DNA of 64,000 nucleotides, from contig OY755175.1 in the NCBI GenBank assembly GCA_963576735.1, positions 11,548,401 through 11,612,400 of the forward strand, given 5' to 3'. The notes beneath the pieces are model-generated. The model worked only from the letters and a program-made list of their open reading frames with translations. It ran no database searches and was not told the DNA's origin. Shown here piece by piece: positions 12,760 to 44,009 of this stretch (position 1 is the stretch's first letter; the number at the start of each line of letters is the position of its first letter). The translations under genes were made by a program, and so were the position numbers. The stretch is from Bedellia somnulentella (lineage: Eukaryota > Arthropoda > Insecta > Lepidoptera > Bedelliidae).

Positions 12760-14386
12760 ATAAATGTGTATAGATGCGTCGTAGAAATTTCAATGCCACG
12801 GTGGAGGCTCGGTCAACTACCGTAATTATGAGTGTTGATAAATATTAAATAATCTACTGTTATGTATGGATCGTAAGGCATATTTGGTGTGGATAGTTGC
12901 TTGATTTCACTTTTGATTCTGTATTTGTATTTTAATCTCAAATAAAGAATAACATAGAGTTTTCATTAATATTCATTAATAATTACATAAGGTGATCTCA
13001 AAAAAACTTACTAGGAGCAACTATAAACTAAACTTATGGATTTTATTCTATAAGATTTACTTTTACCTTAGATATGCTTTGAAATTTGGCTTGATTCGTA
13101 CATCTCTAATTTAAAAAAGCATTGATAGATTTTTTTTCCAGCACAGAAAGTTTATAAAGACAAGAATTAATGCTCACTTTAAAGGGGTCTTAAATTTTCA
13201 TGTTATTGTCTTAATTAATTGAATTTTCTTTAACTTAATAAATATCGTGTTCATTTAAGCAACTATTATTTAACTAATTATATGTGAGGTTAGGTGAAGT
13301 CATAGAGAAGTTTCAATATCAGTAAGTGGTTCGGTGTATTACCACTGACTTAAGCGCAGCAAATATATGACAAACAAAAATCACAACATCTACTCAACCA
13401 ATCAGGGTGTAGGGAGAACGTAGTTTGACAATTGGTTTTAGCAGATGTTTTTCAGCAATTTTTGAACTGAACTACGTTTAGTTTCCGCTCTATTTACTTT
13501 AGTCCTCTATGGCTGAATTCCTATAGTTCATATACAGAAGAAGTAGTACTATGTTTTTAACGTTATGCATAAAAATGCATTAAATATATATGTAATAGCG
13601 ACATTGAACACATTACCATTCATATATGTATAAGAAGGACACTAAGTAGTAATTTTAAACTTTTTTAGTATGTTAAGGTTAGAAGGCGCTTGCTAGATGA
13701 CATCAAACCAATTTATCGTTAAAAAATATGGTTAAATTTCGAGTATATGGGCAAAGGAGTTAATAGAGGCAAAGTAGCCCTTTTCCATTTAGTGTTTATA
13801 TTTTCTTTGCAGCCAGTGAATAACGAAACAAGATCAGAAGAGGTTTTTATTAAAAGGTTTTATTTAACTTACCCCGTTTGCTTTATTCTTTCTTTCTTGG
13901 GTCAAATTAAGCAATTTAAATTTCACCCCTTCCTGTCAACCGATTTATATGAAATTTATAACACTTTGGATTTTGATTGTACAATTGTGTTGTACAGTTA
14001 TGTTTATTCAATATCACTGTAAATTCAAGATGGCCGCCCGCCACTACAAAATGGCGGATAACTTAGTTTTTTATCAATCCCATCAATAGAGGTATTAAAT
14101 GAAAGGGCTCAACAAGTAGAATATAATCTATATGAGTTTCAAGTAAAATAAATTTACTTCAAAATTGAATTCTAAGACAGAATGCGAAATAAAAAATTGA
14201 AAACTAGAAAATAATAAATGGTAAAATAACTTTTAAGTTAAGCGGATTTATGTCAAACATACATCGTAATGTTTAAGATAAATGTACTAAAAGCTAGAAA
14301 ATAATAAAATAGATACAGACGAGGTCATTATCAACATAGGCATAGACATAGGACATATATATATAAAATAAAATCGTGGGGCAAGT
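12760..14386. other. No gene seen; possible interspersed repeat
   Basis: AT-rich. A 91-codon plus-strand frame at 13,747-14,022 lies in sequence (about 13,750-14,160, with 'AAGATGGCCGCC' and 'AAAATGGCGGATAACTT') that resembles a dispersed lepidopteran repeat more than a gene. No splice-supported exon is visible. Confidence 0.3.
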
Positions 14387-15271
14387 CAATAGGCTATTTG
14401 ACTGTAAGAAAAATATACATTTCTTTTGTTTCATCAATCTTAATATTTCTTTCTTAGAGCGATTTGTAATAATGCGAGATAAAGATATTGCATTATTTTA
14501 CCAAAATCCGTCTTCTCGAATAGGTTTTTTTGATGAAACCGTCACGTGACTAAAAACGACCGTAATTGGCTATTTCTATAATGACGTAGATTGCGCATAT
14601 ACAGACTGTGTATCGCTTCGCTTCTTGGTGTATATTTATGTGGAATTGACGTCACTACGTGCCACAGCCGCCATATTAATTAAAGTCGCGTTTTCGCGGC
14701 CAATGAGAGGTTTTCCTTTTTTTCTTTTTTTCTTCTTCCCTCTTCTCAGGATAGATGGCGCCAGACTTGCTATGTGGTAGGAACGGAACGTCACACCGTT
14801 TTTCACACTTGGATGTAATGATATCGTAAAACGGAACGTACATAAAAACGTTCTGATTTGAATGTCTAAATAAATATCAGTTTAAGCCAAGATAGCTTAA
14901 AAGTAAATAAACAAAGACGGTATTTACATTTAACATTCTTTTTGTTGTTTTTACTCACCAAAAAGTTACTCTATGGTGATGTGACACATGTTTTTAAAGT
15001 TGACATTAGCGAAATTATTGTGGCAACACGATTGAGGCCACAAAGAAAAAATTTAAATAAGTAACGTAGTTACATCAACGCCATCAACAGAGCTCTAGGA
15101 AACTATGTTGTTTTTTTATTTCTCAAAAAAAAACCTCTCATTTCAATATTGCATTTTCTTTTTCGATTTTTTAATAAAATAGCTAAAATGAAGAAAAGTA
15201 TTTTTTAGAGCTCCTTGTAAACAAATAAATACCGTAAGATCGTTTTCAAAACTTTGTCAAATAGCCTATTG
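14387..15271. mobile_element. Non-autonomous DNA transposon with 16-bp TIRs
   Basis: Bounded by perfect 16-bp inverted repeats, CAATAGGCTATTTGAC at 14,387-14,402 and its inverse at 15,256-15,271. The 885-bp interior has no coding capacity I can see. No clear target-site duplication flanks it, so the family is unassigned. Confidence 0.5.
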
Positions 15272-15512
15272 TCTACAATCGTCTAAAATATTGCAGCTGT
15301 TCCACCGGCCAAAACGGACGAGTGTCAAGTAGGGCTAGAATGTGGAAATAAGCTAGCGAGCTCGACCATTTGCGAATTTTAGGGTAGGATAAAGTTGCAA
15401 ATGAGATATATTGACCCAATTTGGATGGTGTTTTTAGTAGAGGACGGCCAAGTAAGACGTTTCAAAACCAAATCGAAAACGTTATTACGAAGGCCGTAGT
15501 ACATAGTGAAGA

Positions 15513-15650
15513 GAATAAATGAGCATGTAGGAGAAGAATGATGAATATGACAGAAGCAAGAAAGATTCGCCTGGATCGTACAAAGTAGCGATCTTTAGTC
15601 TCCGCCTACCCCAATGGGAACAACGGGCGTGAATATAAGTGAGTAAGTAT
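15513..15650 (+). repeat. RTE-type LINE 3' end (family B)
   Basis: One of four copies (also 25,065, 52,070 and 61,505) of a segment that ends '...CTACCCCAATGGGAA...GCGTGA(G)TATA'. In the better copies it reads as the C-terminus of an RTE reverse transcriptase (DVNEAREV, then DRTKWRSIVSAYP, then stop). This copy is diverged. Confidence 0.6.
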
Positions 15651-15837
15651 GTAAAGAAAATTAATAACTTATTAATCCTTTATTCACCTATATTTCTAAT
15701 AAAACCTCCGCATGATATTTTTATGAGACTAATAGAACGATCAATAAATTTTCTTCATAGTTTGTTTTGACTCGAGTCCTGCCAAAAGAACGAAATCTTA
15801 TAGACCTATTATAATAATATAATAAAACATAACATAA

Positions 15838-16165
15838 CATATACTCACGGCTATAAATCCCTAGAAGGGGTAGCCAGAGCTAAGGAATTAGAAATTCCTC
15901 AGCCACTTTTGGAAATTGAGTGGGGAAAAGATGGTTAAGTAAAGGTTGTTGGTGATGGGTCTCCAGCCGCATCGCCCAAAAATCCCTTAAAAGCCCCAAT
16001 ACCGTTAGTCGCCAGAGCGAGTTAATTCCAACCAGCCTCGCGACCAGGTTCCAGCACAAATGCAGAAGGCGGTGCTGCTCGATACGGCTCGGATCGTCCG
16101 TCGGGAGCCCCTGACCCCAACCAACTGTGCTTTTGCCACGGAGTACCGCCTCTCCCATAAAAAAA
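15838..16165 (-). repeat. SINE family A copy fused to another repeat
   Basis: 15,842-16,012 is a family A SINE in minus orientation (TACTCACGGCTATAAATCC at its 3' tail end, through CCCAATACCGTTAGTCGCC). At about 16,013 the sequence switches to a different repeat ending in an A-run near 16,160. A 92-codon minus-strand frame across the junction is a by-product of the repeat. Confidence 0.6.
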
Positions 16166-16345
16166 AAAAATTTCTTTTTCGGCCATGGGAGAGGCCAGAA
16201 ACTAAAAGAGATTCCTAAAATAATAATAATAAAAAAGTTTATTTTCTAATTAACCTAATACAATTATACTAGAGCACATGTTTTACAATTAAAATAAAGG
16301 GTGAGATACATAGTGTATATTAGTGCCACTATAGGTAAATGCAGA

Positions 16346-16353
16346 AAATTGAT
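16346..16353. repeat. Target-site duplication, left copy
   Basis: AAATTGAT immediately left of the fold-back element; the identical octamer follows its right end at 17,457-17,464. Confidence 0.75.
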
Positions 16354-17456
16354 GGCTTATTCCACTTTTCCCCGTTGACAATCCCCGTCAACGGGGATAA
16401 GTGAACTTTTTGTTCACAAATCCCCGTTAACACAAATTGGAGCGTGTAATGGGGATTAGTGAACTAAAAAGTTCATTAATCCCCGTTACGTTATAAATAA
16501 AATAATCATGTAAGAATCAGGTACCTTCTATTTATTATTGGATAAGAACTCACTTATTGATTTTATTGTTATAATCAAATTAAATAAAATTTAAGCTTGA
16601 TTACAACACCATTTATACTAAAATCAAAATTTTTACTATTATTTACGTTTCTTTGATAATGATAGAGCTGTTAATAACAAAACGTAAGTACAAACTATAA
16701 AATAAAATACAGACAGTTACTTTCAAGTAATAACTAATTTTACATTTCTTATTCCTACAATTACAGTTTAATAGTTAAATTTACTTAACACGCCTAACAA
16801 AATCACAGTTCGTTACATGCATTAATTAACATGTAACTAATTTTACATTTCTTACTGCCTACAATTACAGTTTAATAGTTAAATTTACTTAACACGCCTA
16901 ACAAAATCACAGTTTGTTACATGTATTAATTAACATGTAACTAATTTTACATTTCTTACTGCCTACAATTACAGTTTAATAGTTAAATTTACTTAACACG
17001 CCTAACAAAATCACAGTTTGTTAGTAAGTAAATTTAACTATTAAACTGTAATTGTAGGAATAAGAAATGTAAAATTAGTTATTACTTGAAAGTAACTGTC
17101 TGTATTTTATTTTATAGTTTGTACTTACGTTTTGTTATTAACAGCTCTATCATTATCAAAGAAACGTAAATAATAGTAAAAATTTTGATTTTAGTATAAA
17201 TGGTGTTGTAATCAAGCTTAAATTTTATTTAATTTGATCATAGCAATAATCAATAAGTGAGTTCTTATCCAATAATAAATAGAAGGTACCTGATTCTTAC
17301 ATGATTATTTTATTTATAACGTAACGGGGATTAATGAACTTTTTAGTTCACTAATCCCCATTACACGCTCCAATTTGTGTTAACGGGGATTTGTGAACAA
17401 AAAGTTCACTTTTCCCCGTTGACGGGGATTCTCAACGGGGAAAAGTGGAATAAGCC
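16354..17456. mobile_element. Long-TIR fold-back DNA transposon (1.1 kb)
   Basis: Two nearly identical inverted arms of about 435 bp (16,354-16,790 and 17,022-17,456) begin and end with GGCTTATTCCACTTTTCCCC. An 8-bp target duplication, AAATTGAT, flanks the element. The arms contain a repeated CCCCGTTGAC/GTTCACTTTTTGTTCAC-like module near each end. Between and overlapping the arms is a 103-104-bp tandem repeat in about 2.8 copies (starts at 16,731, 16,834 and 16,938). No transposase is present. An 8-bp duplication with long TIRs could fit a MULE, Merlin or hAT relative; the family is not decided by what can be seen. Confidence 0.8.
16731..17024. repeat. 103-104-bp tandem repeat inside the fold-back element
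   Basis: Units start at 16,731, 16,834 and 16,938 with TAACTAATTTTACATTTCTT and end in a TAATTAACATG joint. The second and third units are almost identical; the third is truncated at the start of the right arm. Confidence 0.8.
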
Positions 17457-17464
17457 AAATTGAT
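17457..17464. repeat. Target-site duplication, right copy
   Basis: AAATTGAT directly after the right terminus of the fold-back element, identical to 16,346-16,353. Confidence 0.75.
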
Positions 17465-17794
17465 TACTAGGCATCAATTTATTCACTTTATTGTAAAATA
17501 ATGGTTCCAAGAACCGATTTGCAAATTGGGTTTTAAGACGTGATACGGAGGCAAAAAGCGGCCAAGAGCGAGATGGACTCGCTAATGAAGGGTTCCGTAG
17601 CAGCACTAGCAGCAGGTAGGTAACATAGTAATATACAAGTTTTTGTACTTCGTTGTAAGTTTGATTGACGTGTTATCTACTATATAAATATAAGTCGGGT
17701 TTTCCTTCGTTTTATGCGTAAGGCCTGTGATAGTAAAATTATTGTTATATATTTCAGTGAAATTAATAAATTAGGTAAGTAATTTGATTTATGA

Positions 17795-18602
17795 CGTTTA
17801 AAAATAGAACTACTGGCTAGATCTCATTCAAACCAATTTTCGTTAGTAGTTTGTATAGTAATACACATCATATATTTTTTTCAGTTTTATCATGCCCATA
17901 TTTTAGAAGTTACGGGGGGGGGGACACATTTTACCACTTTGGAAAAGTCTCTCGCGCAAACTATTCAGTTTTGAAAAAAATGATATAAGAAACCTCAACA
18001 TCATTTTCAAATACCTTTTTAAAGATACCCCACACGTATAGGTTTGATGAAAAAAAAAAATTTGAGTTTCAGTTCTATGTATGGGGAACCCTAAAAATTT
18101 TGGTTTTTTTTTTCAGATTTTATTTTAAAATCTTAATGCGGTTTACAGAATACATCTACGCACCAATTTTCAATAATGTAGTTCTTATAGTTTCGGAATA
18201 AACTGGCTGTGACATACGGACGGACGGACGGACGGACGGACAGACAGACAGACATGACGAATCTATAAGGGTCCCATAGTATTTTCTAAGATTTTCACGA
18301 TTGCACATTATAATTAAAACAACTTTTTGATTTTCGGATATTTTAATCGCGTGTAATTACATTATTTTTAAAGCCCGACGTTTCGAAAACTTTTCAGTTA
18401 TCATGGTCACGGGAAGACTGAGGTGTTATTTGTCATTATACAGTACTATAAAATTATTAATACTAACTACCTTCACAAAATTTTAAGTTTTACGTCGGGC
18501 TTTAAAAATAATGTAATTACACGCGATTAAAATATCCGAAAATCAAAAAGTTGTTTTAACTATAAGGGTCCCGTTTTTGCCATTTGGCTACGGAACCCTA
18601 AA
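17795..18602 (+). repeat. Lepidopteran interspersed repeat, interrupted
   Basis: Recognised by a series of phrases common in moth genomes: 'CTACTGGCTAGATCTC', a G-run near 17,920, 'TACCCCACACGTAT', a GGAC/AGAC tetranucleotide run at 18,215-18,255, and 'CCATTTGGCTACGGAACCCT' at its end. A 284-bp insertion at 18,276-18,559 splits it, with its 13-bp target duplicated on both sides. Confidence 0.6.
18276..18559. mobile_element. 284-bp insertion with 13-bp target duplication and 67-bp inverted arms
   Basis: CTATAAGGGTCCC occurs at 18,263-18,275 and again at 18,560-18,572, bracketing this insertion inside an older repeat. Inside, 18,314-18,380 and 18,493-18,559 are perfect 67-bp inverted copies ending in CGTCGGGC on their inner sides. 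The right arm reaches the target duplication exactly; the left arm starts 38 bp inside it. A 13-bp duplication suits retroposition better than most cut-and-paste transposons, while the arms suggest a MITE. Confidence 0.7.
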
Positions 18603-18924
18603 AATGGATAGCGGGAAGAACGAGAGTTTGAAGGTAACAGTGGAGGCGTTTCAGAGTGCTGTTCACAGCACTCTCTGCTTAAGCAGAGTATGTAGAATAA
18701 AGAGCTGGCGGACAGTTAAACTACTACTCCTGTAAAATTCATAAGTAGGGAATAGTCGAGGTTTACGATAAATCGTTTTGAGAACAGCCCTTTGAGCGCG
18801 TTCTAGTGTAATATAATAAGAAAGGATTTAGAAGCACCCCCCCCCCCCATGAAGATATACAGTAGGTTAATATAGATTGACAGAGTGCCATGTATACTGT
18901 CTAAAGAAGGGCGGGATTAGATAT

Positions 18925-18980
18925 ATTTCGCAATTTACTAAAGACGTAAATTAATTTACGTCTTTAGTAAATTGCGAAAT
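18925..18980. repeat. 56-bp perfect palindrome
   Basis: Each half reads from the outside ATTTCGCAATTTACTAAAGA then CGTAAATT, centred between 18,952 and 18,953, with no spacer. It lies just upstream of the LINE fragment beginning near 19,000 and may be a tiny MITE or a rearrangement joint. Confidence 0.8.
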
Positions 18981-18999
18981 TTATAGCTTCCTCACCCTT

Positions 19000-20919
19000 G
19001 AGACGAAGATCTATCCTAACGATAACGCTTTAACATCACCTAGTATCATCTATTTCAAGAAACCAATGCAAGTACACGTTTCAGTCTGGATCAAAAAACT
19101 CGATGGAACTCCGAAGACTCAACGGACTCAGATTCATCCGACTAATTGACATTATAATTCCCGTAATTACCGAAATCCTTAACAATTCCATATCCTCAGG
19201 GTCATTCCCAACGATATGGAAAGAAGCTGAAGTTATCCCTATTCCCAAAAAAGCCAATCCTAAATCCTTTTCTGATTATCGCCCCATATCAATTTTACCT
19301 TTCCTTTCTAAAGTTCTTGAACGTCTGGTTCATAGACAACGAAGTAACTTCCTCACAAAAAATGATCTCCTTAATCCGTTCCAATCTGGTTTCCGTCCTT
19401 CCCACAGTACTGTTACGGCCCTAGTCAAAATTACTGATGACATACGTTTGGGTATGGATAAGGGACTGCTGACTATCCTAGCATTGCTCGATTTCAGTAG
19501 GTAGTGCCTTCATTACAGTTGACTTCGATATACTGCTAGCACTACTTGGTTCTCTTAACATATCTCCAACGGTGATTGACTGGTTTCGTAGTTATTTACT
19601 AGGACGCCAGCAGCGCATTCGAATTGACAATTCGTTCTCTCCTTGGCGTGAGTTAACTGCCGGTGTTCCGCAAGGTGGTGTGCTGTCTCCTCTTCTATTT
19701 GCAATTTTCATTAACAGTATTTCTCATAAACTCACTTCTTCCTACCACCTTTATGCAGATGATCTCCAAATCTATATACAGAGTAATATTGAACAATTAG
19801 ACATGTCCATAAGCTTAATAAAGATCTAGAACGAATTTTGCAATGGAGTGAGGAATATGGGCTAAAAGTCAATCCAAATAAATCACAAATAATAATAGAC
19901 GGTAGTTCTCGGATGATTTCTAGGATTAATTACAAATCACTGCCGCCTGTGTTATTTGACGGAACATCAATCCCTTTTAGCCCTGTGGTAAGGAACTTAG
20001 GCATTATGATTGATAGCAATTTATCTTGGGTACCCCAATTAGAATTGGTAAGCCGAAGGATATGTGCGTCAGCGGGCTCCCTCAGGAGACTGCGTAATTT
20101 TCTACCTACTGCCACCAAAACTGCGTTAGCTCAATCTCTACTCCTTCCAATTTTGGATTACGCTGATACCTGTTATCCTGATTTAACGGAAGAACAACTT
20201 AATAAAGTAGAGCGTCTCCAAAACTTATGCACCAGATTTGTTTTTGGATTGCGTAAGTATGATCACGTGTCTGTTTATCGTACTAAACTTAAGTGGCTTC
20301 CTATTCGCCTCCGCCGCAATGTGCATACTTTGTCCCTCCTTTTCTCTATCTTGTTCCATCCTGCCACCCCCTTCTATCTAAAAGAACGTTTTCAATTCCT
20401 CTCTTCTTCCCATAACCTTAATTTACGTTCAGACCATAATCTTCAATTATCTATTCCCTCTCATACAACCAATTTCTATGGCTCTTCTTTTTCTGTACAC
20501 GCTGTGCAATTGTGGAACGCACTTCCTGTGGAGGTGCGATTGGCTAAATCACTGAATGTGTTCAAAGATCTGGTGAAACAACACTATCTCACTGAAGCGC
20601 TGTAATACTGTTGCTTTTTAAACTATATATATTTATTATATTTCTAAAACGTATATGTGTATTTTATTTAGGTATTTGTATTGCTTGTATATATAAAAGT
20701 ATGTAGTTATTTATTATTATTCGTTAAATATCTATTTTATTTTGTATAATTAATATTTCTATTGTTATTTAAATTAAATAAGTTAGTTTTAAGTAAGCTT
20801 AATAGATTATTATGTTTTCTAAGACCGCCAATTGTACCACTATAAACTGTTTGATCATATTATTATTTTTGTAAATTTGTGTTTGATGTGCAATAAAAAG
20901 TTATTCTATTCTATTCTAA
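19000..20919 (+). pseudogene. 5'-truncated, frameshifted LINE reverse transcriptase (CR1/Jockey group)
   Basis: Three consecutive plus-strand frames (19,103-19,504, 19,572-19,829, 19,838-20,605) together form a non-LTR reverse transcriptase. Visible are the 'SDYRPISIL' block, 'GVPQGGVLSPLLF', the catalytic YADD motif (in HLYADDLQIY) and a C-terminal 'VQLWNALPVEVR' segment typical of CR1/L2/Jockey-type elements. A small insertion near 19,495-19,505 and a one-base shift near 19,825 break the frame. The endonuclease is missing, so the copy is 5'-truncated. It ends in an AATAAA-like stretch and an (ATTCT)n tail at 20,902-20,919. Inactive. Confidence 0.85.
20902..20919 (+). repeat. (ATTCT)n LINE tail
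   Basis: Short pentanucleotide run at the 3' terminus of the LINE fragment, as found at the ends of CR1/L2-type elements that use microsatellite-like tails. Confidence 0.7.
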
Positions 20920-21096
20920 TGGACTAAATGGACGCACGCATCGAAACGATGACTAGAAGGCTTGAGTTGAGGCGGTATATTATATACAACCTGGTGACAA
21001 TCAGACATACAAACAGTGAAGTCCTATTAATGGTGTTTCATTGTTACTTGTAGGAACGAAACCTTCAAATGACTCCCGATTATATAAAAGAAGCAC

Positions 21097-21213
21097 GTTA
21101 CCTGCAAACTAGCATGCACGGCAAGATTCAGCAGCGTCCTTACAACAACCAAATGTTCCTTATTGACGGCCATATGCAGCGGCGTCTGGCGCCAGCAGAC
21201 GCGAATGGGCGCT
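21097..21213 (-). pseudogene. Partial duplicate of mib1 exon 10 with intact splice donor
   Basis: About 110 bp that copy the 3' part of the authentic mib1 ankyrin exon at 21,287-21,559. On the minus strand it encodes [20 protein letters not shown] followed by LNLAVHASLQ and then a consensus-like donor, CAG|GTAACG. The authentic exon has GHLA for EHLV and HPSLQ for HASLQ. The frame stays open upstream to about 21,255. The gap to the authentic exon is under 80 bp, too short for normal splicing from it. Probably a relic, though use in place of the end of exon 10 cannot be excluded. Confidence 0.7.
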
Positions 21214-21286
21214 AGACGACCGGTAGTCTTATAAACCGAGATGTCTCCTATTGCCTAACAGTTTGTCCAAAAACAAAAGTGCATAC

Positions 21287-41139
<19,853 letters not shown>

Positions 41140-41989
41140 TGTGTGCGAAGGAATTTCGTTGTTTTATAATAGAAGCTTCTACAATTCACAATTGCATTTG
41201 GAGTAAGTACAAAACAAATAAGTAAGCAAACTACTTGCAAAGTTGATAAAACAAAACAACTGGTTGACTTGACTGTTTGATGTAAATGTCATATAAATTC
41301 AGTCAATCTGCTTGTCAATAACTACATCCATGTCCAAACTTACAGACCCATGAAGCTACTAACTAAACAGGAGAGAGTACTCACAAAAATATGGTAAACA
41401 AAAATGCAATTTATTACCATGCAATAAAGTTAATTATCTTTTAAAGACTGTCAAGCAGAGAAACGTCCTAGAACGAGAGCCGTGTGAGAGAGAAGTGTGT
41501 GTGTCCCGCTCGCACGGTTGCCAGTCGAGATTAAGTTCAAAGAAAAACAAATTAAACTTATTTATAGGGAGTATTTTATAAAAAGCAGGTTATAAACTGT
41601 TCCTTTTATGTATTTTATTTTAATTATTATTGTCGCCTATCGATTTGGAGATAAATAATTGGTTAAGTTTGGCAAAAGGGATATTAATATTTGTCACGGG
41701 TATCCCCATCGAAACAAGATAAATGTGGTGTCCACAATTTATCATCTGTTTGAGTGTTTTGGAGCTTTTATCATTTAATAGTGATAAATATGGGTTCATG
41801 TTATGGAACAATAAATAAAATAACCTGTATCATCTCGAACTTTACCACATGAATGCATTAAACGATTTGAATTTGGTTTTGCTCAAAAAGTGGCTGAGGA
41901 AATTTTAATTCTCAAGCACTGGCTACCCATTCTTTTATAATATATTAATTAAGAATAAATATGTATAAAAAACACGTTGATTTACCAAA

Positions 41990-42240
41990 AACAATGTATA
42001 TATGTAAATATAAGTGTTTTTATAATATATTTTTTTATAATGTATGTATGTAAATATAACTAATAAATAAAGGAAAGAAAAATTTCGACACAGGTGGGGA
42101 TCGAACCCGCGACCTCGGGTATGCGCCCCCGTCGCTCTGCCAATTGAGCTACCGTGTCAAAGGCTGCATCAGGTCCCCACATGAGGTTTTCATGAACAAA
42201 AACATTCAAAATATGTAAATATAAGTGTTTTTGTATCCTT
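41990..42240 (-). repeat. tRNA-like SINE (family F)
   Basis: The minus-strand segment 42,158-42,087 starts GACACGGTAGCTCAATTGGC and ends CTGTGTC, so its ends pair as a 7-bp acceptor stem with one G-T. It carries box B GGTTCGATCC. The anticodon stem is imperfect and a related copy lies at 46,665-46,770, both next to an ATGAGGTTTTCATGAAC / GTTCATGAAAACCTC element. This is therefore a SINE or tRNA pseudogene and not a confident tRNA gene. Confidence 0.6.
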
Positions 42241-43203
42241 TAGAGGAACTCTTATTTAAACACCAACAAATGGTCACCCTACTTAAAACGAGACACAGTT
42301 AGCTAGTTAGCCATCCTTTTTCAGGACACTTTAGGTCGCCAGCGCGCGTTCCTGTTTAAATAATACTTCCATGTACAGACCACAAAAGCATAGATTAATG
42401 AGGAAGGCTAGCGATGGCGAAGGCTAACATCCGCTGTTGATGTACGCGAGATGGCGCTTGTCCACCACTTCACCCTTTGAAATGAGGGGTTTTCAATCTG
42501 ACAGTTAATCGAGTTTCACTAAAAATGCAACAGATGGCCTCTAAACTATAAATTATTGAGCGGTGTAGATATGTTATAATTATAATATTTTTTTGCCATT
42601 GGGTTTTCTTTTAGCTTATTTTTTGGTCTTTAGTTGCTTAATATAAAAGGCCCCTTTTTATTGGTTTTATAATATTTTTAACAAAATTAATAATTTTCAT
42701 ACGTAGGGTTTCGTACCAAAAAATTTGACCTACTTCCTAAGGATTCGCTATTTGTCTGTCTTTTACTAGACTGTATCTCACATGCAATGTTGTTTCGTTG
42801 CCTCTAAACATAAAACAAACAATTAAAATTTAATTAGTATTTACTGGGTCCCTTATAGATGATATTATCTTTTTGCTTGTGAAAAGGATATTTTTTTAAA
42901 AAATATAATAAAATAGCGACGGCTAACAGAAAACCCAACGGCAATTTTTTTATAACAAATCTACACCGCGCAAGATGTTTACAGTCAAATCTGAAGAACA
43001 CATACAGTATCCCTAGAAAAACGGGTGCTTGGAGGAACAATCTGTAGGTGATATTGTATGGAGAACCGATGGTAACTGGGTGGTGGTTCTGGATTCTGGA
43101 GAACACAGTGTGGGTAAGCCTCCCATAGGGTGGACCGACGACTTAGTGATCAAATTAAAGTAATCCGAAGTTTGATGGCACACAGTAACGCTCGATATCT
43201 CTT

Positions 43204-43313
43204 TTGAGTATTCCAGCTGAGAACAACTTAAGTATCGTTCTGTCGCATTGAAATCTTAACAACTGAATGAGACAAAACGATACTTAAGTTGTTCTCAGTT
43301 TTAATACTCAATT
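43204..43313. mobile_element. 110-bp fold-back MITE
   Basis: Inverted arms of about 42 bp: TTGAGTATT...CTGAGAACAACTTAAGTATC from 43,204 and its inverse ending at 43,313. The loop is about 25 bp. It lies in the mib1/CABLES-like intergenic region. Confidence 0.65.
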
Positions 43314-43540
43314 CAGAAATCGGGCGTAAGTCTTTGTGGAAATCTTTTAAGAAGGCCTGTGGTCAGCATTTGACGTTTATTAGCTGAAAAGGAAGAACAG
43401 TCACACAATAGATGTTTTTGTGTAATTGTCTGTAAAAATAATACTTTGCAATATGGGTCCATATTTAAGAGCAAGATTTTTATGACAAATAATGGCTGTT
43501 TGATTGTTGTTATTACCACAGTGTACTATGACGATGTTAA

Positions 43541-43585
43541 TGGGGGGTTTTATAACTATCATTTTTAGTTATAAAACCCCTCATT
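43541..43585. repeat. Hairpin with G/C-run stem ends
   Basis: GGGGGTTTTATAACTA and TAGTTATAAAACCCC form a 15-16-bp stem around a short AT-rich loop, 430 bp upstream of the CABLES-like ATG. Confidence 0.6.
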
Positions 43586-44009
43586 CTCCCCTCCCGAATC
43601 TCGAAAATTACCTATTATAGCATAATGCCATATTACGAAGATGAATTAACAATTATTAAAACAACCTTAAAATAATTTGCTTTTTCTAATAACTCAGTTC
43701 AGTCAGTCAACTTGATTGATCACATTTTAACATATTAGTGCAAGTGCAAGACTGTAGGCCATCTGTTGCATTTTTTGGGAAGCTCATTGAACTGTTCTTT
43801 AGGATTGATGTCGGTGTCAATATTTGTTCCGCTACTGCCAAAATTGTCATAACAATAACAAGAGTGAAGAAAATGTCAAAATCCAAAATAAAATGTTGTT
43901 TTCTTTCTTGGTAATCATAAAATAAAACTTGGAAGAACTGGAGTTTGAGAAAACTAAATTAAACGGGATTGAAAAACAGACAAGTTCTGAGAAATTGATT
44001 TCCTCAATA

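Larger units (their letters stand above)
41140..44009. promoter_or_regulatory. Shared intergenic region between divergent mib1 and CABLES-like genes
   Basis: The two start codons lie 2.87 kb apart on opposite strands, so both promoters must be here unless upstream non-coding exons exist. The region contains a tRNA-like SINE, a 110-bp fold-back MITE and a hairpin. I can point to no convincing TATA or initiator element. A GC-richer patch at 41,465-41,525 is a candidate core near mib1. Confidence 0.5.

Noticed and set aside
16731..17024. CRISPR-like direct repeats
   Set aside because: Units are 103-104 bp with no spacer structure and belong to a eukaryotic fold-back transposon.
42087..42158. 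tRNA gene on minus strand
   Set aside because: Acceptor stem pairs, but the anticodon stem and T stem are imperfect and a related copy lies at 46,665-46,770 within the same repeat, so it is a SINE head or pseudogene.
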